NCBI RefSeq assembly: GCF_028769735.1
Contig: NC_088170.1
Span: forward strand, 50,997,585 to 51,061,584
Source: Zonotrichia leucophrys gambelii
Lineage: Eukaryota; Chordata; Aves; Passeriformes; Passerellidae
Length of the DNA stretch: 64,000 nt
Direction of reading: 5' to 3'
Position 1 is the stretch's first letter. Every line of letters begins with the position of its first letter. Made by a program: the position numbers and the translations under genes. This document shows positions 23,561 through 34,800 of the stretch, one piece after another. The notes beneath the pieces were generated by a model. The model made no database searches. It was not told the origin of the DNA and saw only the letters and a program-made list of their open reading frames with translations.

Positions 23561-26037
23561 AAATGGATCCACTGGAGACTCCTGCCCTCCTGGGGCAGTG
23601 GCTGTAGGCTTGCAGGGCACCCTGCAGCATCTCACCTGGCACAAGGGGACTGTGCTTGGGCGACTGCATCCCCTGTGAGAGGCACTCCACTGATCTCAGT
23701 GAGTATTGCACGACATCTATCACACCCATAGTACCCACATGCAAAGTAAGAAGAGAGGATGGAGTATCAGATGAAGGAAGAATGAATGTTTTAAAAATAT
23801 ACAATGAAGGTGAGGGGTAGGATGTACTTCTCAAGAAAAGGGGATTTTCACAGATTTCTAAAGACAGGAAAAGGTTTTTGCCATTATCATTCCAAATTAA
23901 CAAGACAGAGGCAAACCAAAACGTGCTCCCAGTTTTTACTGATGATTTATAAACAAAATGTAATTCCATTTATGTGTTTGTGAATTTTTCCCTCGTCAAG
24001 AATGTTATTATATCCAGTCCTGGACACAGTCAGCTCAAGTGGTTTTGTAAAACAAACAAAAAGCAAATTCAGTTCAGCATCGTGTCAGTTTGACACACAT
24101 AAATACCAGTTCCAGCAGGGCTTAATTACCGTTAGGTGGTATGATGCTGAATCTGGCTGATCCTTTCTTAAACCAGCTAATCCATCCTGTCAATGGTTTC
24201 TGTCTTTAAAATTGTGTTTGATTGCTGTGAAAGGGACATAAACCTCAGTTACTCTGTTTCTATAAATAAACATTATACCTAATGTGGTAAGAAATAAACC
24301 TGTTTCTCCTGCACAGTCCAGATCTTTTAGAGAAGCTTCACACATTGAAGATCTATAAGGAAGGACACTGCTGTTAGCTCTTACATCCTGCATAAACAAT
24401 CCAATCAGTCTGAACAATTGATTTGAGCAAGCTGAGCAACAACATTCTCTTGAACTACTTTTTCTTAATTCTTAGGTTTGATTCCCTTCCTTCCCCTTCA
24501 AAATAAATGAAACACACACACTCACACACAAAATCAAATAGTAAAATCTGTGAAATAACCCTACTTTTCAGGAAAATAAGAAAGCAAAGGAAAGCAACAT
24601 TTCCAGAATCACTTTCTTGAGACCATACATGCAATACTGCAGCTGTTTGAGTGTGTATTTTTTATATCAATCCTCCTATATGGGATTGTTGAAAAATTGT
24701 GTATTACAGTACAGGATGGCACATAATTTAAAGATTGAAAGATGACAAAGCTACAGTATTCCTTTTCAGCCTCTTACAAATATTTATTAAACCACTGTTT
24801 CAAAACATTACATCTGATGATATATGAAAATATGTCTCTTCTATGGAACTTCATGTGCAAAACCAATCTAAAAAAAAACTTTCAGTGACAACTTTGAAGT
24901 CTCCATTCTACAAAATGCCAGGCTTTTTTCCCAGGATGGAAAATACATTTTGCTACTTTTAATCCTCATGGGGAATCACACCAATTGTTAATTCATCAGA
25001 ACAGACTCTTAAGCATGTCTGATGTAATTCTCCCCTTAAAAAGTTATGATGATGACTTAACAAAATGCAAAAGCTTTTGCAAACCACACCATTCTAAAAC
25101 TTGCGGTCACATCTCGGATCCCGAGGTTGGATTAGGTACGTCACTGACTTCCATACTCATCCGCTACCACAGTGTTTAAAGAATGGATCACAATCTGTCT
25201 TTTCTAACAATCATAGTAAGAAATCAACATGTAGATTTTACATACTTTACAACTTTTGAGAACCACTCAAAGTTGTTTGAACAATAATTTTTGTTCTCGT
25301 AGTGTAGCCTAAGTCACATAAGTGTCACATGAGTGAAGAAGGAACCCTGGTTGAAATTAAATGTTCTAGCATACAGCTAGACAAGAGCATGAAACAGAAA
25401 GGTAGTGTGTGGATAGCATGTGACACTGAATTTTCTTTATTTTGTTCTGGAATTTTTCATTTATTCATTTCCTAAGATAAAAAAATAAAAATCTGTGTTT
25501 AATAATGCCTATCAAGAACTTTAACCTTGCATATCCATACTTATATTTATTAGCCAATAGCTCTTTATAATAACACTTTCATATGCTAAAATTTAAATGA
25601 ACGTACAGTGTAAGTTTTCATATCAACTTCCCTATCAGGATTTCCATGACAAAATTCTAAACAGAATCCATCAAATTTTAGCATTAAAAATCAATTGAAG
25701 CATTACTTGTGTGATAGCTGAACTGTGGTCAAAGATACTGTCAGGTGCCATGCTACTCCTGAGCAAGTTTATCTGAAATTTCTGAACACTGTATTGGTTA
25801 AGTTCATTCCTAAATATGAATGATCAAATATAGAAACAAAAAACAATTCAGTATATAATGACTTTTTACAGAACAGCAAACTATGTCATAAGAAAAACAG
25901 ACAAAATAATAAAAGCCAAAGATGACTGTTTATGCTTTACATATACCCATATACCCACATCTCACTTTTTGAAAAGTAATGAATGTGTGAAAAATAGATC
26001 AGAAATAAAACTTAAGTCTGGAAAAGATGGTGAACCT
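23561..26037. other. Gene-free sequence
   Basis: No gene is seen. A short interrupted CA repeat lies at 24511-24530. A small CpG cluster at 25104-25163 is noted in the hunt section. The 64-codon frame over it (24985-25179) has no recognised domain. Confidence 0.5.
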
Positions 26038-26436
26038 TGTCGCAGATTTCTTTTCATTAAAAATCTTTCCTTAAGATTTTTTTTTCTGAGAAGCTGAGAG
26101 GCCTCAGAAACAAAATGTAAACAATGATTATCTGCTGCTGTGGAATGCAACAGGTGCACCTGTGATTGGTCTCATGTGCTTGTTTGGAATTAATGGCCAA
26201 TCATGGCACAGCTGGCTCTCGCTCTCTCCGAGCCACAGACCTCTGTTATTCATTCTTTTTTATTCTTAGCTAGCCCTCTGATGAGAACTTTATCTTCTAT
26301 TCTTTTAATATAATATATGTAATATATTATCATAAATGTAATATATATAATAAAATAATAAATCAAGCCTTCTGAAATATAGAGTCAACATTCTCGTCTC
26401 TTCCCTCATTCAAAAACCCCTGTGAACACTGTCACA
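26038..26436 (+). mobile_element. Solo LTR of an ERVK-like endogenous retrovirus
   Basis: This is a complete 399-bp LTR in plus orientation, bounded by TGTCGCA and GTCACA. It is flanked by GAACCT (26032-26037) and GAACCC (26437-26442), a 6-bp target duplication with one mismatch; 6 bp is usual for ERVK-type integrations. Inside are an inverted CCAAT box (26165-26169), a CCAAT box (26197-26201), an AT-rich tract and a polyadenylation signal AATAAA at 26357-26362, followed by the TCTCTTCCCTCATTC-type U5 end. The text closely matches a songbird LTR family I remember. No gag, pol or env is present, so internal sequence was probably lost by LTR-LTR recombination. AAACTGGTGACA just downstream (26458-26469) could alternatively be a leftover primer-binding-site region. 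Confidence 0.87.
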
Positions 26437-27993
26437 GAACCCGTGTCTGTCATAACAAACTGGTGACACATCCAAATATGTAGAGTGTGATAGATGGGGA
26501 GTTTCTATCCATGTCAGCCAAAGGGATTTGACCTAAACCCTGCTCAGAAGACTGCCTTAGCCACTTGCTGAAATCTTAAGTAGGTTGGGGGATCCCTCAG
26601 TTATTTTGGAGCTGAGTTACAGCACAGAAGTTATGTGACCACAGAGATAAGCAGTGAGCAGTAGCAGTGAATAGCAGCTCTGTGATATCTGTAGGCCCCA
26701 TAAAAAAGGGAGTTCTAGAATCTGCTTTCAAAAATGTTCAGGCAAGTTATATTCAGTGGTTGCCCAAGCACAGAATCCATCCTGGAAGCAGAATCCAGAC
26801 TCCTGTTACTGCTTGCTGTCTGGCTCCTTGAGTCTTGCATTTATAACAGAATCTGTGAGTTGCCTCTTCATGCACCATAATTTGTTGATTACAGGTCATA
26901 GACCTGCACTATGAAGAAATGTCTGAAATATGGTTCTCCTTTTGCAGTGAAGTGCTGTCTCTAGTTGGACAGTATTATGTGAAAAGCAAAAAGCCGGCCC
27001 ACTAACTCCAATTTGTTTGTTTGTTTGTTTGTTTCATAAAAATCAATGCACCAACAGGGAAAAAAAAAAAAGAGAGATAAAGTTTCCAAATGGAAATATG
27101 ACTATTTACAACTCTGATTTGTGTATACAGGTTCTGGAGAGCAGCTTGAGGTCAGAGACTTAGGGGTTTTCTCTATTCCCCCTCAAACTGGCTTCTGAAT
27201 CCTGCTCCACAACTGATGCTTAATTCACAGATGTATAAATCCTTTGTTTTCTCAACCCAAATGCATTAATAACCATAATTATGATAAAGAACTAAGGGCT
27301 GGTTCTACACTGTTCTGATTCTTATCATGATTATTTCATTTTATGAAAGAGAAAGGGTAGAAGTGAAGGAAGGCAAGGAAACTCTGCTTCTAGTGCAAGC
27401 AGCATTTTAGAGTTAATTTGGCTTATGAGTGTTTTATATTCTCAGACACAAAAGATGATCTAAGGGGCACACAGTGTACAGTCTGGGATGTCTGAAGAAA
27501 GGAACCCTAAAGGGCAGACAAAAAATGCAACAGTGACCTAAGGAAGCACAAGGACTTGGCAAAGCAGCTGCCTCAGGCCAGCTCTCATTTGTGAGGGGCA
27601 CTGCTCGGACACTGCCTCATTAGCAAGGCAATAGGAAACAGAGAAAAAACCAACACACACACGATGATTGCAGTGAAGGAAACCCAAATTTCGTTTGCCA
27701 CTCATTGACCATATATCTTCTGCTCAACTGCAATGAGTAACTTTGGCAGTCATGGAAGTGGGAAAGGGAAGGAACAACACAATAACAAGAATATAACAAG
27801 AGAGGAAGCAGACGCCACTCCTTCCTTTGCAGTTTATGACCAATTACAGGATTTCCATAGTCTCTGTGAGGCAATTAAAGAGTTATGCTTCAGTGCCCAA
27901 TTAATATTCACTTGACATCATCAGTTTACCAACATCTCAGAGAAACAGCCCTGTTGTCCCAAGCCCAAAGTAATTGCATTACAATGCGGCAGT
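26437..27993. other. Gene-free sequence with simple repeats
   Basis: No gene is seen. A clean (TTTG)n array covers 27011-27034, followed by a 13-base A run at 27059-27071. The rest is unremarkable. Minus frame 27620-27874 shows no domain. Confidence 0.55.
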
Positions 27994-28090
27994 TAAAAAA
28001 AAATCTCAAAAAACACTCAAAACCAAACAAATCCCCCAAAACAAAAGCAAACAAACGAACAAACAAAAAAAAAAAAATAAAACCAAAACA
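27994..28090. repeat. A/C-rich low-complexity tract
   Basis: AAAC, CAAA and pure A runs dominate and G is almost absent. It is a simple-sequence tract with no anchored element at its 5' side that I recognise. Confidence 0.85.
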
Positions 28091-28301
28091 GAGCTGAAAA
28101 TCAGAGCTTTCTTAATTTAGAGGGACATTTTTCCTCAGTATCTTTAAAAATGGTGAAACACTGGAAAGCATAAAGACTCTGCTTATTAGTGGACATTAGG
28201 AATATTTCCATGATGTATTTTGAAAACAAAACAAAAACATTTTAAACAGCATAGGAAAACTTCAATTGACTCACTATAGCCCAGCTACAGTTATAGTAAA
28301 T

Positions 28302-28322
28302 ATACATACATACATGCATACG

Positions 28323-28358
<36 letters not shown>

Positions 28359-28362
28359 AACC
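28302..28362. repeat. Compound microsatellite (CATA)n-(TA)n-(CA)n
   Basis: Successive CATA units, then an uninterrupted TATATA run from about 28323 to 28350, then CACACACA form a compound microsatellite that is likely to vary in length between individuals. Confidence 0.93.
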
Positions 28363-30039
28363 TTTCAGGTATATTGGTATATTGTGGAGGGGAGCAGATC
28401 TGGGATGGGCAAATTCTACATAAATCACACTACAATTAGTTTAAGAATTTATTGATTTGCACTTGATTAAGAGAAGTTAATGAGACTAAACATTAGTCCA
28501 TACTCAACAAGCTTTCTTGTAAATTACATGGAACATTTCCTCCTAATACTGGGAAATGAGACAAAAGCAGCAATGGCTATGGATTAATTAGACTGTAATT
28601 CTAAATTATTTCCCATTGGAAAGCATCCCCTGGTCCACCTGGTCATGTCTTCCTCTGTGCTGAATCTGGAGGGGCTAAGCTTAAATAAGACTCCTGCTGT
28701 AGGCACCTCCTCCAGGAATTGTGAGATGGACAGAACCAATCCAGGATGCAGGGCTCAGAGACAGAATTTGCAGGGCATTTTTGTGTGAGCAAGACAGAAC
28801 AGCATCTATTCCCATCCTGTCTCATTGTGGATGAATCTCCTAACAGACAAGCCCTCAATCCCACATTCACTAAAAGCTGAAGTTTAGCACCCAGTATATG
28901 ATTTATTCAAGCCATGGTTAACCACTCTGGGATTCCTGAAAGGGCTACAGCTGCTTATTATTTACTGATTAGTGGGCTACCAATGTTCTCAGGTTGCCTG
29001 GGTTACAGTTAGGTTATTGTTAGTGCAAGGTACTGCCAGATTACTGTTATTGCCAAGAACTGTCCCCTGTTTGAAAAAACAGTCTCTCAGTGCCTACCTC
29101 CCATTCAGCCCAGTAAGGCTGTATGAATGAGTCACCCACATGTCCCCTCTAGAGGGAAAAAACACTCATAGGTTTAACTCAGTGCAAAACTCAGGCAAAT
29201 TCAGGTTCTCTCTTTAGCATTTCTATAGTATGGTTGACTTAGGGTACCTTTCAGCTGATGCTCACAGCTGAGTGCTGCAATCACAGGTGTAGAGGCAGGG
29301 CTGGATTTTCCCTTAACAATGCCTATTAAAACAGGGCATCAGAAAATGTAAAAAAGTCAGAGGTTCAAAGTGAGAGAACATAAGAGTAGTGCAACTGGGA
29401 GAACAAAACCTAAAAAACACGGTGATTCATGGCAGAGGTGACTACAGTCCATTCTTTTGATTTACATTTCATTTGATGAATGTCTAATAAAAAATGCACA
29501 ATGCATGCAAGAAAAGTGGAATTCTGGGAATGAATGGGTTTTGAGGGGGAGCTGGTGATTAGGCTTCCTTTCTAGTAAAGCATTGTAGGGGATGCTGTGC
29601 TGTACACTAAAGTGTTACACAGCAGCAATTTTTGTTATGTGTTTTAAAGAGGAAAAACCAAACAACTCCAGGAACCATGGAAAATAGCATGGAAAATGTA
29701 GATGCAGAGGACTGACCCAGTGAGGAACCAAGCACCTAAGTCCTTGCTTGTCATTTGCTATGCATACAAGATCTTCACCCTCTCTCTTCAGTGCTTACAG
29801 ATTTCCAGAGTAAGTCACCAAGTCAGTATCTGAAGGAGCAGGTGAAACCTGTAAACTTTCCCTTTCATGAAGATGGGAAGCTAAGGAGATTTTGGAGGGA
29901 GCATTTTAGACATATTTGCATTCCAGTTTTTGAAATTCTAAGAAAATGAGAAATAGGAGAGGTTTGTGTGTAGTGGGAAAAGGGAAACCAGAAAATTTTT
30001 CAAGAAGCATGTCTTCTCTGGAAATGAAAAAGGTGTCGC
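28363..30039. other. Gene-free sequence
   Basis: No gene or transposable element is recognised. About 28960-29050 holds loosely repeated GTTATTGTTAGTGC-like units. The 75-codon minus frame at 28643-28870 has no domain. Confidence 0.5.
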
Positions 30040-30243
30040 TGTGGGCCATTTGTCTCAGTGCAGGGAAGGCTCGGGACTCTCAATATGGGTGCTCAGCAAG
30101 CTCCGTTTATTGATAAGAGCATCAGATATTTATGCACAATAAGTAATAAGCTCATGCATATTCTGATTCCCTACCCCATTCTGCTGGCAGGGGACTGAGT
30201 GGCTGTGTGGGGCTTGGTTCCTGGCTGGGGTTAAACTGCAACA
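30040..30243. mobile_element. Short LTR-like element, 204 bp
   Basis: The element begins TGTGGGCC and ends GCAACA, fitting TG...CA LTR termini. The last ~60 bp, including TGGCTGGGGTTAAACTGCAA, resembles the 3' terminus of the LTR at 1-446 in plus orientation. Read on the minus strand, however, it starts TGTTGCAGTTTAACCCCAGC and has a polyadenylation-like CAATAAACGGAG (plus 30101-30112) near its other end, which argues for minus orientation. GTGTC occurs on both sides (30033-30037 and 30245-30249) but offset by one or two bases from the TG/CA ends, so it is only a tentative target duplication. It could be a truncated solo LTR or a mosaic. Confidence 0.55.
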
Positions 30244-33200
30244 AGTGTCATTGCTTTCAAAGGAATTACATTGGTTAACATGAGGATCAGAATTTGCCTC
30301 ACTCATATTTATTTGAAGAGATTATATTTTAATAAGCATGCGCATGTTTTTTGGTTTGTTTGGTTTTTTCCTCCCCATAACACTGGGTTTCCAGATTGTT
30401 TCATTGTTTTCTTTTTCACAAAGGAAGAATTCTAAGCTAAGTTGTTCCTCCTTGAACAATAGCTGAATAGCAAGAGAAGGAACAAACTGGCAGCCTTTGT
30501 CTGTGCTTTAATGTTCCTGTATTATCTTTTGGGGCCCTGTTTTCTGTGGTATCTTCCGTTTTGCTTTTTGGGGAATGCTCTGAGTTTTCAAAAGAACCAT
30601 TGATTATGACTACAGCACCAGAGTCTGGTGAGAAAAGCCATGCAAGTATGAGTCTTGACTTTAGTCTGAATTTCCTAAACTTTGTGAGATAGTTCTGGGT
30701 GATGCCAATGCAACAACTCATAAAAGCTCTTCAATATCTTGTCACCTCCAACTTTTGAGCGAAAAGTTAAAAATGTTGAATGTTAGTGACCTTCTAAGCT
30801 TTTATTCCTATCAGAAAGTATTGGCATCATGCAATAGATGTTTTACTGTACTGAAACATGAAGTAGAGCCCTACGTAATTCTTTCAATGAATTGCAACTT
30901 TTAAAGGTTTTAATATTTAACACTTCAAAAAGACTGTTGACCTCAAGTCATCTATTTAGGAAGTCTGTACAACATTTCTTTGAGTTCCCTAGAGTTCCTT
31001 TTCTGCAGATTTTTCAGGGAAAAAAAGTATTTATTAAATCCATTACCTGAGCCTTAGTCTATGCTTTGTCTGACAACCTGAGCATAGTTTTTAACATGTA
31101 GCTGTGAATGCACTGATGCTCTCTGTTCTCTTGCTTTCCAAGAGGAAATCAGTATTACACAAGTCACAATGCAGTGTGCCATCATTTAAATCTTCGTAAA
31201 AACTGCAAAGTGCTTACCTACTTTGGTTTAAACCATTGGCTGACAGTGTATAATTGATGTAATGAATGGATGAAGAGCATCCTGTGTGGAGGAAACACTT
31301 AAAATAAATTAAAACTCATGCTAAATCAGAAAAAAAGATGAGTAACTATTAGCATAGTTACATGAAATGCATAGTGTAAAATTCACAGCTGTAGACAGTG
31401 ACTCACTGACAAATCACTTGTGTACTTATTCAAACTGAAAAATCTCACATAAAAGAATGCAGGCAAGTGCAATAGTTTGTATTGCTGCAAAACCACACAT
31501 GAGAATTTTGAGTATGCAAAAGCATTAGTTTACTTATAAAACATTTCTCCCTGTGTATGTAAAAACAACTAACATCCTTTACAGATCTCTCCATTCTATA
31601 TAAGGATATTTTTAGAAAGGTGAATGCCAGAATAAGAAAACACAGAGAAAGAACGACTGGAAATCGCTTGGGAAACCCAGCTCTGATTGGAAATGTCAAG
31701 CATCTCAGTTTCCAGCATGTATTGGTAAGCCACCAGTTTAAGTCAGAATCCCTCTGCAAATAACAGGCTCAAAGTGGTCTTTCTGATGGCAGTTCATGCT
31801 GTCCTACAGCTTGTATCATAATTTGGTGGAGGGAAAGAAAATCTAGGATGTTTGGGGGAGAAGAGTTGCTAGTCTTGAGAAGTGCAGCAGCAAAAGGTAA
31901 GCAAGAGACAAAAATATCAGAGGATGTGTGAGAAGAATGTGGGTTGAGGGGAAGGATGAGATCAGAGGATGTGAATGGAGATGGCAGAGGGCAGTTTCTT
32001 AATGGAGAAAATATGAAACCCTTTTACATCAAAGAGAAGGCAGGAGTCAAAGGCAAGATATTTTATTGAAAGATGAAGAGTAAATGATTTTAAATATATA
32101 TCTATGTGCATATATATAATCTTCCTTTCTTGGAATATTCTCAGCTCTGTTGAGAAAAGCCTTTGTCACAAAATGGTGTGAATGTTAATAATAAAATCTG
32201 ATAGAAATTTCCAACACATTTGCAAGGTTCCCTCCCTACTGCTTAAATGGAGGCATAAAATGTGCATAGGTTAGTGTAAAGGAATTTGGAATAACACTGA
32301 GATGAAGACTTACCTAAGTGACTTGGTTTTCACTCATTACCAGAATAAGTCTTCGGATATTTTCCCACAAAATTTAGAATTATGGTCACACTGGCTTCAC
32401 TGGCACATTAAAGGACTTTTCCAAGTGTACTGCGTTGCCTTCAGTGATGTTTTCCATCTCACACCCCTCTTTTTTCCACATTACTTTTCTCATTCTTTCC
32501 TGGTGCTGAATAGTGGTGAAAAAAAAAACAAACCAAAACTGGCTATAACCCCCAGCAGTCACTTTGTAACTACTGCTTCCCTCAGAAGAGCCATATGTTT
32601 AATCCCTGGTGCATAAGTTTTTCTGGTTTAAATGCAGTAATAGACATATAATCTGTTTTTAGCACTTACAGCTTGGAGGGAGTAGGCCAGGACCATGGGA
32701 ATGTTGAAGAATAAAAAAAAATCCATGCTAAATCACTAATTACCTGTCACTCTATTTGTTTTCAGCCTATAAAAAAGTGGTGGTATTCCCAAATAATTCA
32801 TCATGCCTTAGGCGAACAAGCTAGCCCTGCAATAGTCTGGATAATTGAAACTGATGAAGTGGAAGACTGGAGATGTTTATTTTGAAATAACAGTGTTAAA
32901 GTAAAATGCCAAAAGACAGAGAAAAAGCCCTGAGAATCTTGAAAGGAGTGAAGAGAAGCATGGTACAGAATAATAAGAGTAATAAACACTATAGCAAACA
33001 ATTTGATTTTATTTTAAATTACTCTTAAGAAACAGGTTAAACTACCAAGGATCCTGTGATTGTTGTTTCCTAGCCTGGATGCATATTTAGCTGTCATAAA
33101 TTCCTTTAAATAATTGTGCTTTGCACTGGAAGACATTACTTGGCTAGGTCTAAGTCAGCCCCAAATCATTAAAACTCAGCAGGGCAAATTCTGTCCTCAG

Positions 33201-34800
33201 GTACATGCCAGAACATCTTTTCAGCAGAGATTTTTTTTTTTTTATTGTAATAAAAAGCTTCAGAATGATAAATTTTTTCTTATTTCTTTCCCAGTGAGTC
33301 TAAGAAAAATGTATCTTCCTTTTCATATGCTGCAGTGATGCTGATGGGAGCTATACAATACACATTAAATGACTGAATTTTGTTCCTTGTCAAAGTGTCT
33401 GTGGTACCAACAAGAGATAATTTTTTTAAAGAGATGTTCTTTTCCCAGAATGTGAACTCTGTGTCAAGAGTATTTTTATGCAAGGTCCTCTGAACAGGAC
33501 CTTGTATACTTCAACATCTTGAGGGAATAAAGGCAAAAGCAAACCACAGACATTCCTTTGCAACACCTTGGTTTATTCTTTTTATTTCTTTTCATTGTGA
33601 TGACAATGGCTGGGGCAAGGTCAGTCTAGGTCAGGAATATGGAGAGGGACAGCACCGTGCAGGGGCTGGGATGACAACCTGCAGCTGTGGCATGGGTTAG
33701 CTGGCAGGTACCAGGCAACTGGCCACTGTTACTGAGAATTCAAACAGCTTGCAAATGCTTCAGGTGCTGTATAGTCATGCAGTCCAGTGTTCAATTTGCT
33801 TTCCTTCTCCATTGTGTCCTTCAGTCAATCAGCAGTGATCTAGGTGAACAGAGTTTTGATAACATTCCTTACAAAACTGTAGGTCACTGACCAATATTCT
33901 ACAGGCAATCACACTAAAAGTGTCATAGCCCCAGCACTAGAATTCTACCTCACTTTTCTGTAATTTGTTGCCTTCTGCTACTCTGCATCATACAAAGCCA
34001 AGCTTCCCCTAATAATGTAGCCTGAAAGAGGGCAAAGAGTACTCTGCATATCCCTTTTGGATAGCTCATAACAAAGAACAAATAGGGGAGGACATGACAG
34101 GACCCCTTCTTTGTGAGGGGGTACTGCAATGAGGCAAGAGGAGGGAGGGAAATATCTCTCTTCCCATTGTCCCTGCATTTATCAGATGACAAGTAGTTAT
34201 AGGGCTGCACTTCTACCCCAGAGCTACCTCTGCATGAGTCACTATTGGAATCAAATGTGGAGGATTTCATGGTTTTCCTTAAAAATATGCATATATCTAA
34301 AATTAAAAACTGGAACCAGAGGGCCAAAGAAGGGAAAGCATAAGAGTCTTCTGCAACATATTTGAAGGGGTGAGAAGGAACTCTCCTAATCATCTAGCTT
34401 TCTATTTCCCTGTCTGATTTCTTTGACAGGAACAGAACTTCTTTGTGTTGTGTACTACCATCTTGTTTTAAGGAGAATGACATTCAGTAAAACTGGGGCA
34501 TTTCTAGCCCAAGATATTTAAGTGGTTTTATATGTGACTTTAATGTTTAATGGCTTAAACTAACACACAAAAGGAGCACTGGCCAAACTCACGGGGTCCA
34601 TTCTGCAATACCAGTATCTCAGCTTTTCAGTGGGAGTTTCCTGCAGGATTTAATGAACACTCTAATCTTGAGATTTAACAAAGGAAAAATTCTTCCATAA
34701 TCTGCTCACATGGGAAATGGTGAGAGGTAATTTGCTGGATCAGCATTGAAAGTGACAAATTTTCTAGCACAGAACAGAATCCTTTCCTTTTGTGTATGTG
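30244..34800. other. Gene-free unique sequence
   Basis: No gene or known transposable element is seen. 31850-31995 is purine-rich with ATCAGAGGATGTG appearing twice. A small inverted repeat (9-bp arms CAAGGTCCT/AGGACCTTG, 6-nt spacer) lies at 33481-33504. The 147-codon minus frame at 33950-34393 is the longest here and shows no domain. Confidence 0.5.

Noticed and set aside
23475..23969. 164-codon minus-strand open frame, the longest in the window
   Set aside because: Its C-terminal part is the tRNA-derived SINE. The rest has no domain, and the length is plausible by chance in 64 kb.
28302..28362. CRISPR-like or regulatory periodicity
   Set aside because: It is a plain compound dinucleotide/tetranucleotide microsatellite.
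33950..34393. 147-codon minus-strand open frame
   Set aside because: No recognisable domain or motif, and overlapping frames exist on both strands. Treated as chance.
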